A stretch of DNA of 16,570 bases, from assembly GCA_002439665.1 (NCBI GenBank), contig DJPC01000036.1:1-16570 (forward strand), given 5' to 3'. The first letter of the stretch is position 1. Every line of letters starts with the position of its first letter. Made by a program: the position numbers and the translations under genes. The notes under the pieces were generated by a model. That model did not search any database, was not told where the DNA came from, and saw only the letters and a program-made list of their open reading frames with translations. Positions 7,992 through 15,530 of this stretch are shown piece after piece. The DNA is from Dialister sp. UBA6422 (GTDB lineage: Bacteria > Bacillota > Negativicutes > Veillonellales > Dialisteraceae).

Positions 7992-10139
7992 ATGTCGATA
8001 CGAATCGCCTTAGCAGGCAATCCGAACTGTGGTAAAACAACCCTGTTCAATGAATTGACCGGTAGTTCCCAGTATGTAGGGAACTGGCCTGGTGTTACAG
8101 TAGAAAAGAAAGATGGTCTATTGAAAGGCCACAAAGATGTCATTATTCAGGATTTACCTGGCATTTATTCTTTGTCTCCTTATACACTGGAAGAAAAAGT
8201 AGCTAGAAATTACTTGGTGAATGAACAGCCAGATGCCATTTTGAATATCATCGATGGTACCAACCTGGAAAGAAACCTGTACCTCACCACCCAGCTGGTA
8301 GAAATTGGTTTACCGGTGGTATTGGCTATCAATATGATGGACCTGGTGAAGAAAAATGGGGATTCCATTGACACCAAGAAATTAGGACAGGAACTGGGCT
8401 GTGAAGTGGTAGAAATCTCTGCCCTTCAAGGGACTGGTTGTAAGGAAGCCGCTGAAAGAGCATTGGAAGCTGCGAAGGAAAAACGTCAGGTTCGCCTGCC
8501 TTCTGTATTTACAGGAAGCGTAGAACACGCTATCGCTCACATCGAAGAAAGTATCTCCGATAAAGTAGAAGATGCATTTGTTCGCTGGTATGCTATTAAA
8601 GTTTTTGAAAGAGACCAGGATGCGACTGCTGCTTTGCAGCTGGATCCTAAAACAGTGGCTCATCTGGAAGGGCATATCAAAGACTGTGAAGATGAACTGG
8701 ATGACGATGCAGAATCCATTATCATCAACCAGCGCTATGCTTACATTGCCAAAATTATTGGGGAAGTGATTCGGAAAAAACGAGCTCCTGGTTCTATGAC
8801 TGTGTCAGATAAGATTGACCATATTGTTACAAACCGTATCTTAGCACTTCCAATTTTCTTCATCATTATGACTTTGGTGTATTTCATTTCTGTCACCACC
8901 GTAGGCGGCTGGGCGACAGACTGGGTCAATGATGATTTCTTCGGCGGCATTGTGAATGATGCAGCTACCGATTTCATGGAATCTATTGAAGCACCAGATT
9001 GGCTCTCTAGCTTGGTGATTGATGGTATCATCGGTGGTGTTGGTACTGTCCTTGGCTTCGTACCACAGATTCTTCTCATTTTCTTCTTCCTCTCTCTCCT
9101 GGAAGATTCTGGATACATGGCTCGTGTAGCCTTCATCATGGACCGTATTTTCCGTAAATTTGGTCTCTCGGGTAAATCCTTCATTCCGATTCTGGTCGGT
9201 AGCGGTTGCGGTGTGCCAGCTGTCATGGCTACCCGTACCATTGAAGACCAGCGTGATCGTCGCATGACTATCATGCTTTGTACCTTCATCCCATGCTCTG
9301 CAAAAGCAGTCATCATTTCCATGATTACTTCTACCTTCTTCCCTGATTCCATTTTCATGGCACCGGCTATGTATTTCTTGGGAATTGCAGTCATTGTTCT
9401 TGCAGGTATTGCTCTGAAGAAGACCGGCGCCTTTGCTGGTGACCCGGCACCATTTGTTATGGAACTTCCTGCATACCATATCCCGTCCTTCAAAGGCGTT
9501 ATGATTCATATGTGGGAAAGAGCTAGAGGTTTCATTATCAAAGCAGGTACTATTATCTTCGCAGTTTGCGTCATCATTTGGTTCTTCTCTTCCTTTGGTG
9601 CAGACTTGGAAATGGTAGAAGATGTAGAAGACTCCATGCTTGCTGCTTTCGGTCATGCTATTGCTTGGATTTTCGCTCCTTTAGGATTGGGAGATTGGAA
9701 AGGTGCCGTTGCTGTTATTTCTGCTGAAATGGCAAAAGAAAATGCTATGAGTACTTTGGCTGTTTTGAATGGTGTCGCTGCAGAAGCAGAAGACGAAGAA
9801 ATCATGGCTGGTATCGCTGGCATGTTCACCCCAATTGCAGCTTTCTCTTACATGATTTTGAACCTCTTCGATCCACCTTGTGTTGTAGCTATTGCGACTA
9901 CCGTTCGTGAAATGGGCGAAAAGAAATGGGCTGCCTTGGCTATCGGTTTCCAGATTATGCTGGGATACTGCATGGCATTTGTTGCTTACAACTTGGGAAG
10001 CTGGCTTTTCTATGACGCAGCCTTTGGTGTTGCACAAGGCATTGCCATTGTTCTCTGCTTAGCTGCGCTCTACTTCATCTGCCGTCCTATGCCAAAGGCA
10101 AAAGATGATTTACCAGAAGGTGCATCGGCAAAGGCTTGA
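7992..10139 (+). CDS. feoB: ferrous iron transporter FeoB
   Basis: A 715-residue Fe(II) importer of the inner membrane with an N-terminal GTPase. G1 is GNPNCGKTT (9-17), G3 DLPG (54-57), G4 NMMD (114-117) and G5 ISALQG (142-147). A helical GDI-type spacer (about 170-270) follows. The membrane part begins near 283, with the two inverted Gate-type regions: ARVAFIMDRIFRKFGLSGKS then GSGCGVPAVMATRTIED (403-419), and later FTPIAAFSYMILNLFDPPC (612-630). CTFIPCSAK (430-438) carries the conserved Cys pair region. Length is normal for a short bacterial FeoB. AAAGGAG at 7973-7979 precedes ATG 7992. Codon use shifts to C-ending codons in the membrane part, as in a well-expressed gene. A Cys-rich membrane protein follows at once. 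Confidence 0.97.
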   Translation: MSIRIALAGNPNCGKTTLFNELTGSSQYVGNWPGVTVEKKDGLLKGHKDVIIQDLPGIYSLSPYTLEEKVARNYLVNEQPDAILNIIDGTNLERNLYLTTQLVEIGLPVVLAINMMDLVKKNGDSIDTKKLGQELGCEVVEISALQGTGCKEAAERALEAAKEKRQVRLPSVFTGSVEHAIAHIEESISDKVEDAFVRWYAIKVFERDQDATAALQLDPKTVAHLEGHIKDCEDELDDDAESIIINQRYAYIAKIIGEVIRKKRAPGSMTVSDKIDHIVTNRILALPIFFIIMTLVYFISVTTVGGWATDWVNDDFFGGIVNDAATDFMESIEAPDWLSSLVIDGIIGGVGTVLGFVPQILLIFFFLSLLEDSGYMARVAFIMDRIFRKFGLSGKSFIPILVGSGCGVPAVMATRTIEDQRDRRMTIMLCTFIPCSAKAVIISMITSTFFPDSIFMAPAMYFLGIAVIVLAGIALKKTGAFAGDPAPFVMELPAYHIPSFKGVMIHMWERARGFIIKAGTIIFAVCVIIWFFSSFGADLEMVEDVEDSMLAAFGHAIAWIFAPLGLGDWKGAVAVISAEMAKENAMSTLAVLNGVAAEAEDEEIMAGIAGMFTPIAAFSYMILNLFDPPCVVAIATTVREMGEKKWAALAIGFQIMLGYCMAFVAYNLGSWLFYDAAFGVAQGIAIVLCLAALYFICRPMPKAKDDLPEGASAKA

Positions 10140-10206
10140 TTTTTAGAGACGGAAAATCCGAATATTCCGTTCTCTTAGCTATTACTTGGCGGAAAGGAGA
10201 AATAGA

Positions 10207-10386
10207 ATGAACTTCGCTGTATATGCTGTAGTGGCAGTAGTTGCTATTTTGTTTGTCCTGGCATGCCGACATATCTATCGAGTGACCATCGGTGGTGGTG
10301 GATGCTGCGGTGGTTCAGGAGACGGAGAGTGTCCTGCTTGCCGTGCTAGAAGAATGAAGCTCCACGGTGGACTTAAAAAAGAATAA
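10207..10386 (+). CDS. FeoB-associated Cys-rich membrane protein
   Basis: A 59-residue protein with one membrane helix (about 3-20, AVYAVVAVVAILFVLA) and a short tail holding Cys33, Cys34, Cys42 and Cys45 in a Gly-rich stretch (GGGGCCGG, then CPAC). Small proteins of this design directly after feoB are a known family of unknown biochemical role; metal binding at the membrane is the obvious guess. I place the start at 10207 because AAAGGAG (10193-10199) sits just before it, whereas the in-frame ATG at 10186 lies upstream of that site and would add a charged stretch. It ends the feo operon, 12 bases before a terminator. Confidence 0.85.
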   Translation: MNFAVYAVVAVVAILFVLACRHIYRVTIGGGGCCGGSGDGECPACRARRMKLHGGLKKE

Positions 10387-10397
10387 CATGCATGTAG

Positions 10398-10440
10398 AAA
10401 CACGGGAAACTGACCGAATAGGTCATTTCCCGTGTTTTAT
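10398..10440 (+). terminator. terminator of the feo operon
   Basis: A 12-bp stem (AAACACGGGAAA with TTTCCCGTGTTT) continues, past a one-base bulge, into five more pairs and a GAATA loop, then TTTTATTAT. It lies just after the small Cys-rich gene. Confidence 0.88.
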
Positions 10441-10930
10441 TATGGAAATGGAGAGCTTGAAAAGAGAGGGCGATACTCCATTCCTAAGCCCCAACTGCGT
10501 ATTTTAATTTTTTTAATGTAAAAAAAGAAAATTCTTCCGATTATACTAAGTGAAAGGGGAAATAAAGCTTCTCTTAAGAACTCAATCCTCTGTTAGACTC
10601 TCATAGTTTCTTTATATATGAATCCTAGGAAAAGAAAAAATGAGAAAAAATAGAAGATCAAGTGGATATCCAAAGCTTTATATCCTTCTTTCCTCACTAG
10701 ACCCGGCCGGATGGTGAGAAGCAAACTACCAATCAAATAGGTGCAGTGACCGCAAATCAATTGATTAAGCTATGCTGGATTCTCTTGGACGACAAACCGT
10801 AGCACGAAGTTTAGCCCTTTTGGACATGAACCGTGAAATGTGCTGGTGCCTGATTCCCTGGTCTCACTTCATAGAAATCAAAATAAAAAGCGGAAGCTGT
10901 ACCTTTTTGTAGTGGTTTGCAGTTGTCATA

Positions 10931-10962
10931 TGGCAAGGTGCTGAGGCCCTTGTCACTTTTTT
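10931..10962 (+). terminator. orphan intrinsic terminator upstream of gdhA
   Basis: An 8-bp stem (TGGCAAGG at 10931-10938 with CCTTGTCA at 10948-10955, one G-U) has a 9-base loop and is followed by a T6 run (10957-10962). It is more than 500 bases past the feo terminator and 210 bases before gdhA, so it either ends an unrecognised small RNA or attenuates the gdhA leader. Confidence 0.6.
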
Positions 10963-11032
10963 ATAATTGGGGACGACTATTACGCTATGATATCTAAAAG
11001 ACAGATATGTCCCTATTTCTTATGCAAAATAA

Positions 11033-11046
11033 TCATTCATGAATGA
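11033..11046. promoter_or_regulatory. 14-bp perfect palindrome upstream of gdhA
   Basis: TCATTCATGAATGA reads the same on both strands. It lies about 30 bases before a possible -10 box for gdhA, a place suited to a dimeric regulator. I cannot name one. Confidence 0.35.
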
Positions 11047-11076
11047 CTTATGGTTCTCAAAGCAAGGAAGGCGTGA

Positions 11077-11082
11077 TATAGT
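11077..11082 (+). promoter_or_regulatory. possible -10 box of gdhA
   Basis: TATAGT (11077-11082) would start transcription near 11089, about 85 bases before gdhA. No good -35 is seen, which would fit activator-dependent expression or a wrong call. Confidence 0.3.
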
Positions 11083-11173
11083 AAGGGTAGTGATTGCTTA
11101 GCCGGATGATATGTCTAGCGTAATACCAGTCATGGATATGTATCTGGCTGATTTCCAGGTAGGAGGCTAATAA

Positions 11174-12430
11174 ATGGCAAATTATAATCCTTATGAAAAT
11201 ATGCTTCATGTTCTTGACAAAGCAGCAGAGGTTTTGGGATATACCAAAAATGATTATGAATTTGTAAGATATCCAGAAAGAGAACTCACAGTAAGCATTC
11301 CGATTCAGATGGATGATGGTCATGTAGAAGTGTTTTCTGGTTACAGGGTACAGCATTCTACTGCTCGCGGTGCTGCCAAAGGGGGCATTCGTTTCCACCC
11401 GGAGTCTGATGAAAATGAAGTTAAAGCGCTGGCTGCTTGGATGACCATTAAAAATGCCATTGGAAATATTCCTTATGGGGGTGCCAAAGGGGGCATCAAG
11501 GTGGATCCCCATAAGCTCAGTGAGAGAGAACTGGCACGGCTTACTAGAGGATATATTCGTAAAATTTATCCCATCATTGGACCAGACCAGGATGTACCAG
11601 CGCCAGATGTGAATACCAATGGACAGATTATGGCTTGGATTGCTGATGAATATGCGGCTCTTTCTGGGACATGGCAGCCTGCCGTAGTGACAGGGAAACC
11701 TCTTACTACAGGTGGTTCTTTAGGCAGAAATGAAGCCACTGGTAGAGGACTTCTTTTTACCTTAGAAACTTGGTGTGAAAAGAACCATAAAGCCATGAAA
11801 GACCTTACCATGGTGGTACAGGGCTTTGGGAATGTAGGATCAGTAGGTTCTCTTCTTATGCATCAGAAGGGGGTTAAAATCACAACCATTGGAGATATCA
11901 ATGGTACATGGTACAACCCAGAAGGACTGGATATCGAAGCGATGTATATCTATGCCAATAGCCATGGTCGGTCTTTGAAGGGTTATACCGAAGAAGGCGC
12001 TACCATGATTCCAGATGAAGAGCTGTTCAGCCAGGACGTAGATGTTATTTTTGTGGCAGCTATGGAAAATCAGCTCAATGAAAAGACGATGGGAAAAGTC
12101 AAAGCGCAGCTGATTTTGGAAGGCGCCAATGGGCCCACTACGGAAGAAGCAGATGCTTACTTTGAAAAGCAGAACATAGAAGTGTTGCCCGATGTGATGA
12201 GTAATGTAGGCGGTGTAGTAGGTTCTTACTTTGAATGGGTACAAAATCGCACCGGCTATTATTGGACGGGAGAAGAATACAATGATCGCCTGCAGAATAA
12301 AATGCGTCAGGCCTATGAAGATGTCTATGCACTGAAAGAAAAGTACCATGTGACTTATCGATTGGCTTCTTATATGCTAGCTTTGCAAAGAGTGGTAGAA
12401 GCCCAGAAGACGAGAGGATTCTTAGGCTAA
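11174..12430 (+). CDS. gdhA: glutamate dehydrogenase
   Basis: A 418-residue Glu/Leu/Phe/Val dehydrogenase family enzyme converting glutamate to 2-oxoglutarate and ammonia with NAD(P). Substrate lysine Lys69 is in ARGAAKGGIRFHP (64-76) and catalytic Lys105 in PYGGAKGGI (100-108). Asp145 is in VPAPDVNTNG (141-150). The nucleotide-binding turn is GFGNVG (217-222), followed by an acidic Asp241 (TTIGDING) at the end of the second strand. ILEGANGPTTEEAD (314-327) and PDVMSNVGGVVGSYFEW (339-355) are also family signatures. The length fits the small hexameric class of Bacillus RocG/GudB type rather than the 450-residue E. coli class. AGGAGG at 11161-11166 lies 7 bases before the start. It seems monocistronic. 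Whether it serves glutamate breakdown or ammonium assimilation is not decided by sequence, but the class suggests breakdown. Confidence 0.95.
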   Translation: MANYNPYENMLHVLDKAAEVLGYTKNDYEFVRYPERELTVSIPIQMDDGHVEVFSGYRVQHSTARGAAKGGIRFHPESDENEVKALAAWMTIKNAIGNIPYGGAKGGIKVDPHKLSERELARLTRGYIRKIYPIIGPDQDVPAPDVNTNGQIMAWIADEYAALSGTWQPAVVTGKPLTTGGSLGRNEATGRGLLFTLETWCEKNHKAMKDLTMVVQGFGNVGSVGSLLMHQKGVKITTIGDINGTWYNPEGLDIEAMYIYANSHGRSLKGYTEEGATMIPDEELFSQDVDVIFVAAMENQLNEKTMGKVKAQLILEGANGPTTEEADAYFEKQNIEVLPDVMSNVGGVVGSYFEWVQNRTGYYWTGEEYNDRLQNKMRQAYEDVYALKEKYHVTYRLASYMLALQRVVEAQKTRGFLG

Positions 12431-12463
12431 TTTTTGTTATCTTATGATGGGTCATTGAAATGG

Positions 12464-12523
12464 GTAGCTAAAGAGTAGGAATTAGGGATGAAACTCTATT
12501 TCTGCTTTCTTAGCTACTTTTTT
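12464..12523 (+). terminator. long-hairpin terminator of gdhA
   Basis: GTAGCTAA (12464-12471) pairs with TTAGCTAC (12510-12517). After a one-base bulge, 11 more pairs follow (12472-12482 with 12498-12508, some G-U), and a T6 run ends it. The left arm (GGTAGCT...ATTAGGGAT) resembles the hairpin at 13010-13091. Confidence 0.8.
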
Positions 12524-12648
12524 CATGGAAAAGAAATTGTAGTATCTAAGCCGTATTTTATTTCAAAAAAGAGATATCATTTTCCGCCCATACTTCCTTA
12601 CGGGGAACCGGTTATTGGTAAGGATTTCCTTTTTAGAGCCTTGCGTCT

Positions 12649-12676
12649 TTGGTGTAAATCCTTTAATATATATATT
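12649..12676 (+). promoter_or_regulatory. possible promoter of the small membrane protein gene
   Basis: TTGGTG (12649-12654) and TATATT (12671-12676) are 16 bases apart, about 50 bases before the next start codon. The surrounding 35 bases are almost pure A/T, so other -10 boxes are possible. Confidence 0.3.
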
Positions 12677-12728
12677 GATATTATATTTATATATGTAACG
12701 AAAGAATTGCGAAGGAGAAGTTACAATA

Positions 12729-12989
12729 ATGAGAGCTCGTGGAATTTTATTTGCCGTAGCGGTTGTATTTTCCGTTTGGAATATTTTCAATCAAGGTCTG
12801 AACGTGCAAAGTGGTGCTATTTGTCTCATGGTCTTGGTTTGCTTAGCTATGAATGTGTACAATTATAGGCAAAAACAGGCCCAGCAAGAAGCGGAAGAAA
12901 AGGAAATACGTGCCAAAGAAGAAATTCGTCAGATGCGTGCAGAAGCGAGAAGAAGACAGAGTCGGAAAGGCAGAAAGCATAAGAAATAA
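12729..12989 (+). CDS. small two-helix membrane protein with charged tail, unknown function
   Basis: An 86-residue protein I do not recognise. Residues 5-20 and 29-45 are hydrophobic and would form a hairpin of two membrane helices. From 46 on comes a highly charged, probably helical tail rich in Gln, Glu, Arg and Lys (QAQQEAEEKEIRAKEEIRQM), ending in a basic cluster RKGRKHKK that would sit in the cytosol by the positive-inside rule. AAGGAG at 12712-12717 precedes the ATG by 11 bases. TGTAAC (about 12694-12699) and GTTACA (about 12719-12725) could pair around this ribosome site. Terminators before and after make it an independent unit. The gene is supported by its start signals and clean end, not by homology. 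Confidence 0.7.
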   Translation: MRARGILFAVAVVFSVWNIFNQGLNVQSGAICLMVLVCLAMNVYNYRQKQAQQEAEEKEIRAKEEIRQMRAEARRRQSRKGRKHKK

Positions 12990-13009
12990 AAAGTGACTGG
13001 TAGCTGGAG

Positions 13010-13091
13010 ATTAGGGATTGGTAACTAGGGACTGGAAATTAGGAATGGAGCGATATTTCTTGATTTCCAAACACTGATCCCTAATTTTTTT
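13010..13091 (+). terminator. long imperfect hairpin terminator
   Basis: The outer arms ATTAGGGAT (13010-13018) and ATCCCTAAT (13077-13085) enclose an inner 12-bp stem (13034-13045 with 13057-13068, two G-U), and a T7 run (13085-13091) follows. The interior repeats degenerate forms of GGTAACTAGGGACTGG, as if built from a decayed short tandem repeat. It follows the small membrane protein gene. Confidence 0.65.
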
Positions 13092-13220
13092 ACGGTTATT
13101 TCATGTATATCTGTCCATGAAATGGGGAGAAATGAAAAAATAAGGATTACAATTATTTCATCTCTAGCCGCTAGTCTTTGGTTACCAAATATTCATTTAT
13201 ATCGTAATCGCGAGGTTTAT

Positions 13221-13895
13221 ATGCCAATTGCATTAGTATATCGATGGTCAATTTTTGTTCTCCTTATTGTGGGGCTCATTCTTTTGATGAAACATAAGGT
13301 ACTGACACCCTTTGTTTTTTGGTCTCGTATTCAGTATTATACATTTTCTACATTTACTTTATTTGTTTTCTGGCTAGGAGCCACTTTGATGAGAGTGGAC
13401 GTGCCTTTTTTATATACCGCCGATTGTCGGTATATGGTGGCAGCTAGTTTAGGAACACTATCTCTTATGTATCACTGGATTGTACGTCCTGGTGCCATTA
13501 AGACCCATCGATTGAATGATATTAATTATGAACATTTTTCTTTCTACAATTATATTTTCCATTATTTCATACCCATCTTGATGATTGTGGATTATATTTT
13601 CTTTGTAGATAAAAAAGATATGCATTGGTACACCATGTTTACTTGGATGCTCTATCCTGCTTTCTATACCCTATTTGTATATATTAGGGCATGGATTACC
13701 ATTGTAACCCATGGGACTTCTCATCTCTACCCGTATACATTTATGGATCCTAGAGACCATGATTTCTTCTTTATTACAAAACATGTGTTGCAAGTGGGCT
13801 TTCAATTCTTTCTGATTGGTATTTTAGTCTACGCTCTTGGCATGGGGCTGTATCATATAGGAATCCCTCCTGTAGATTGGACGTACAATCTATAA
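13221..13895 (+). CDS. six-helix membrane protein, Pr6Pr-like
   Basis: From ATG 13221 the product has 224 residues and six evident membrane helices: about 5-23, 38-56, 71-88, 106-128, 136-160 and 185-212. The pattern HYFIPILMIVDY (114-125), LYPAFYTLFVYIRA (144-157) and YPYTFMD (170-176) matches what I know of the Pr6Pr family, six-helix proteins of unknown function. The same frame is open from an ATG at 13122, adding 33 residues, but that ATG has no ribosome site, while GAGG at 13212-13215 sits five bases before 13221, and the shorter form has the family's usual size and begins just before helix 1. It is rich in Tyr, Phe and His. No other function can be read, and the family call is moderate. 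Confidence 0.6.
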   Translation: MPIALVYRWSIFVLLIVGLILLMKHKVLTPFVFWSRIQYYTFSTFTLFVFWLGATLMRVDVPFLYTADCRYMVAASLGTLSLMYHWIVRPGAIKTHRLNDINYEHFSFYNYIFHYFIPILMIVDYIFFVDKKDMHWYTMFTWMLYPAFYTLFVYIRAWITIVTHGTSHLYPYTFMDPRDHDFFFITKHVLQVGFQFFLIGILVYALGMGLYHIGIPPVDWTYNL

Positions 13896-13970
13896 AAAGT
13901 ATTCTTACCTATTATATATAGTGCTCTTATATCCTTACTGGAAGAATGAGTAAAGCTGTGGGATTTGCTG

Positions 13971-13990
13971 TATATAAGCTTATATATAAG
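13971..13990. promoter_or_regulatory. operator-like palindromes next to the 14068 promoter
   Basis: TATATAAGCTTATATA (13971-13986) is a perfect 16-bp palindrome overlapping CTTATATATAAG (13979-13990), the same 12-mer found in front of dcuC. It ends exactly where the -35 box begins. Confidence 0.4.
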
Positions 13991-14019
13991 TTGAGTATAA
14001 GCAGCAGTCATGATATAAT
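13991..14019 (+). promoter_or_regulatory. promoter of the 14068 gene
   Basis: TTGAGT (13991-13996), a 17-base spacer and TATAAT (14014-14019) preceded by TGA (extended -10). This is a strong promoter 50 bases before the start codon. Confidence 0.7.
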
Positions 14020-14067
14020 AATTTCATATTTTTCTATATATTGTTTTGCGTGAGGGAGTTTGAATTC

Positions 14068-14862
14068 ATGGCAAAAACAAATGAAACACCAACAAAAGAT
14101 TTTGTAGATCATTCTTATTTTTACAAGCCCTATATCATTACTGCAGTCATAGGTTTTCTCCTTTGGATAGCTTATGTAGGCTGGACTGCATATTGGGGAT
14201 TTATGAAGGGCCGCGTACCAGTGATTGATATTGGTATGCAGATTGCTATCCTTTGGTGGCTTTTAGATACGGTTTTGACCAAAACTGTATATCGCCTGGA
14301 AAAAGATGGAATTTATATGTTGAAACAGGGGGTAGGGCATAAACAGGAATTGCGTATTGCCTATGATGATATTTTTGGCGTACATCATTTTAAAAATCAG
14401 CTTATGAAACCAGTGACATATCGATATACTTTCCATCAGTATGCCAAGCTAGATAATCGTCCCATTTGGTCTCTTTTGTATGATATCGGTAGTACACAAA
14501 AAGTGGGACGAGTACTTATGAAGGCATCAGAAGAATTCTGGAAAGAATTTGAAAAGCGCATGCCTGGTCAGATTCGTATTCCACAGGAAGAAGTGGTAGC
14601 CCTGACCTACAAATCTATGGAAAAGAAACTTCGTGAACAAGGATACTTCAAAGATCATCCAGAAATGGATTTTGAAGAAGGCATTGAACAGCTTCGTCAG
14701 AAGGGCACTGAAATGGGGGGCCGTGAAGATGAATTAACTGGCGAAGATTTCCATGGTGAACAAGTAGAAATGAAAAATGGTACCAGTATGGATACCTTAG
14801 AAGCAGCCAAACGTCGCGGTGCTAAGACAGCGCACCATGAGGAGCAAAAAGAAAATCAATAA
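14068..14862 (+). CDS. membrane-anchored protein with PH-like middle region, unknown function
   Basis: A 264-residue protein. Two hydrophobic segments (about 21-45 and 52-71) are followed by a stretch of likely beta strands ending in a helix, roughly 72-165: VYRLEKDGIYML, ELRIAYDDIFGVHHF, VTYRYTFHQYA, then EEFWKEFEKRMP. This is the layout of bacterial PH-like domains placed after membrane helices, so I suggest that, without certainty. The tail from 170 on is polar and charged, with several Glu/Lys/Gln-rich parts and probably disordered. The ATG at 14068 has GAGGGAG at 14052-14058; a longer frame from TTG 14041 would put that site inside the gene, so I rejected it. It has its own promoter and terminator. 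No conserved partner gene is visible that would suggest a role. Confidence 0.75.
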   Translation: MAKTNETPTKDFVDHSYFYKPYIITAVIGFLLWIAYVGWTAYWGFMKGRVPVIDIGMQIAILWWLLDTVLTKTVYRLEKDGIYMLKQGVGHKQELRIAYDDIFGVHHFKNQLMKPVTYRYTFHQYAKLDNRPIWSLLYDIGSTQKVGRVLMKASEEFWKEFEKRMPGQIRIPQEEVVALTYKSMEKKLREQGYFKDHPEMDFEEGIEQLRQKGTEMGGREDELTGEDFHGEQVEMKNGTSMDTLEAAKRRGAKTAHHEEQKENQ

Positions 14863-14871
14863 CAATATGAG

Positions 14872-14903
14872 GCACTCTTCTCTACAGGAAGGGTGCTTTT
14901 ATT
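14872..14903 (+). terminator. terminator after the 14068 gene
   Basis: A 9-bp stem GCACTCTTC/GAAGGGTGC (14872-14880 with 14888-14896, one G-U) has a 7-base loop and TTTTATT after it, ten bases past the stop codon. Confidence 0.85.
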
Positions 14904-15490
14904 ATGAAGATAGGGAGATTCCATGGGTATAAATGGACTTTTTGGTTCCTCATTGAACAGATCATTGTTTATGTAGTGGGTGGTCTCTATTTCTGCTGAA
15001 AAAGTAGGTAATGGGGAATGAGGCGTGGTGGAGGGGATACAATGTATATAGTGCTCCAATTCCTTTTTTTATAAAATACAAAGGTCGATGCAAAGACATC
15101 TAGGGAAGTTCATAACTTCTAGGGATATGCCGATCATCCTCTGTTACGTTGTATACCTATGCACAAAGGGTTCTTTTTTATACACCATATGTATCAAATT
15201 TATTTATATAGCATAATAGAAAAATGATGAATTTCATTTTTCAAAATAATCAATAATACACTCCTAAAATTAAACTTTAAACTATACCTAAAAGTAAAAA
15301 TGATAATTTATAAATAAATAAAACTTTAAAAAGTAAGAAAACGGAAGATTTTACGAGCATATGGAAGAAAATAGTAGATGAATATATTGATATCAATCAT
15401 ATAGAAAACTATGTAAATGATAGAAAATAAAAGATTTTAGATGAAAAAATGCTAAATACATAGTGTAATATCCTAAAAATAACTATATAG
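14904..15490. other. gene-free interval with AT-rich island
   Basis: No gene can be supported. From about 15181 to 15490 the sequence is far more AT-rich than its neighbours. A start-less open frame of 38 codons (15314-15430, ending in TAA) reads like protein (SIWKKIVDEYIDINHIENY) and may be a gene remnant. At 15099-15125 an 8-bp direct repeat TCTAGGGA flanks the small palindrome AGTTCATAACT. Confidence 0.45.
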
Positions 15491-15501
15491 GCTATGTTTT
15501 T

Positions 15502-15530
15502 TTGTAAAATAGCATTCTATGGGATACAAT
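15502..15530 (+). promoter_or_regulatory. promoter of the SLC13 gene
   Basis: TTGTAA (15502-15507) and TACAAT (15525-15530) are exactly 17 bases apart. The predicted start near 15537 leaves a leader of about 245 bases before the coding region, long enough for a regulatory RNA. Confidence 0.6.

Larger units (their letters stand above)
10441..11160. other. 720-base gene-poor region before gdhA
   Basis: No frame here has a credible start, ribosome site and protein-like sequence. Reading both strands of 10690-10870 gives short broken frames that could be remnants of a decayed gene, none recognisable. An orphan terminator sits at 10931-10962. I checked by eye for T-box, lysine, glycine, cobalamin, tmRNA, RNase P and SRP signature words and found none. 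Confidence 0.5.

Noticed and set aside
8841..9656. Long minus-strand open frame (271 codons) inside feoB, with a second of 250 codons overlapping it
   Set aside because: It is antisense to clear FeoB coding sequence, has His/Asn/Ser-rich nonsense composition and no ribosome site.
10690..10970. Possible T-box leader, tmRNA, RNase P or SRP RNA
   Set aside because: None of the signature sequences of these RNAs is present on either strand.
12488..12868. 126-codon plus-strand frame between gdhA and the small membrane gene
   Set aside because: It begins inside the gdhA terminator hairpin, and overlaps the well-supported gene at 12729 in another frame.
13122..13220. Longer start for the six-helix membrane protein
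   Set aside because: The ATG has no ribosome site, and the purine-rich GGGGAGAA nearby would serve an ATG that stops after three codons.
13915..15056. 12-bp word TATATAGTGCTC at 13915-13926 and again at 15045-15056
   Set aside because: Repeated 12-mers are expected by chance in 16.5 kb; there is no shared structure around the two copies.
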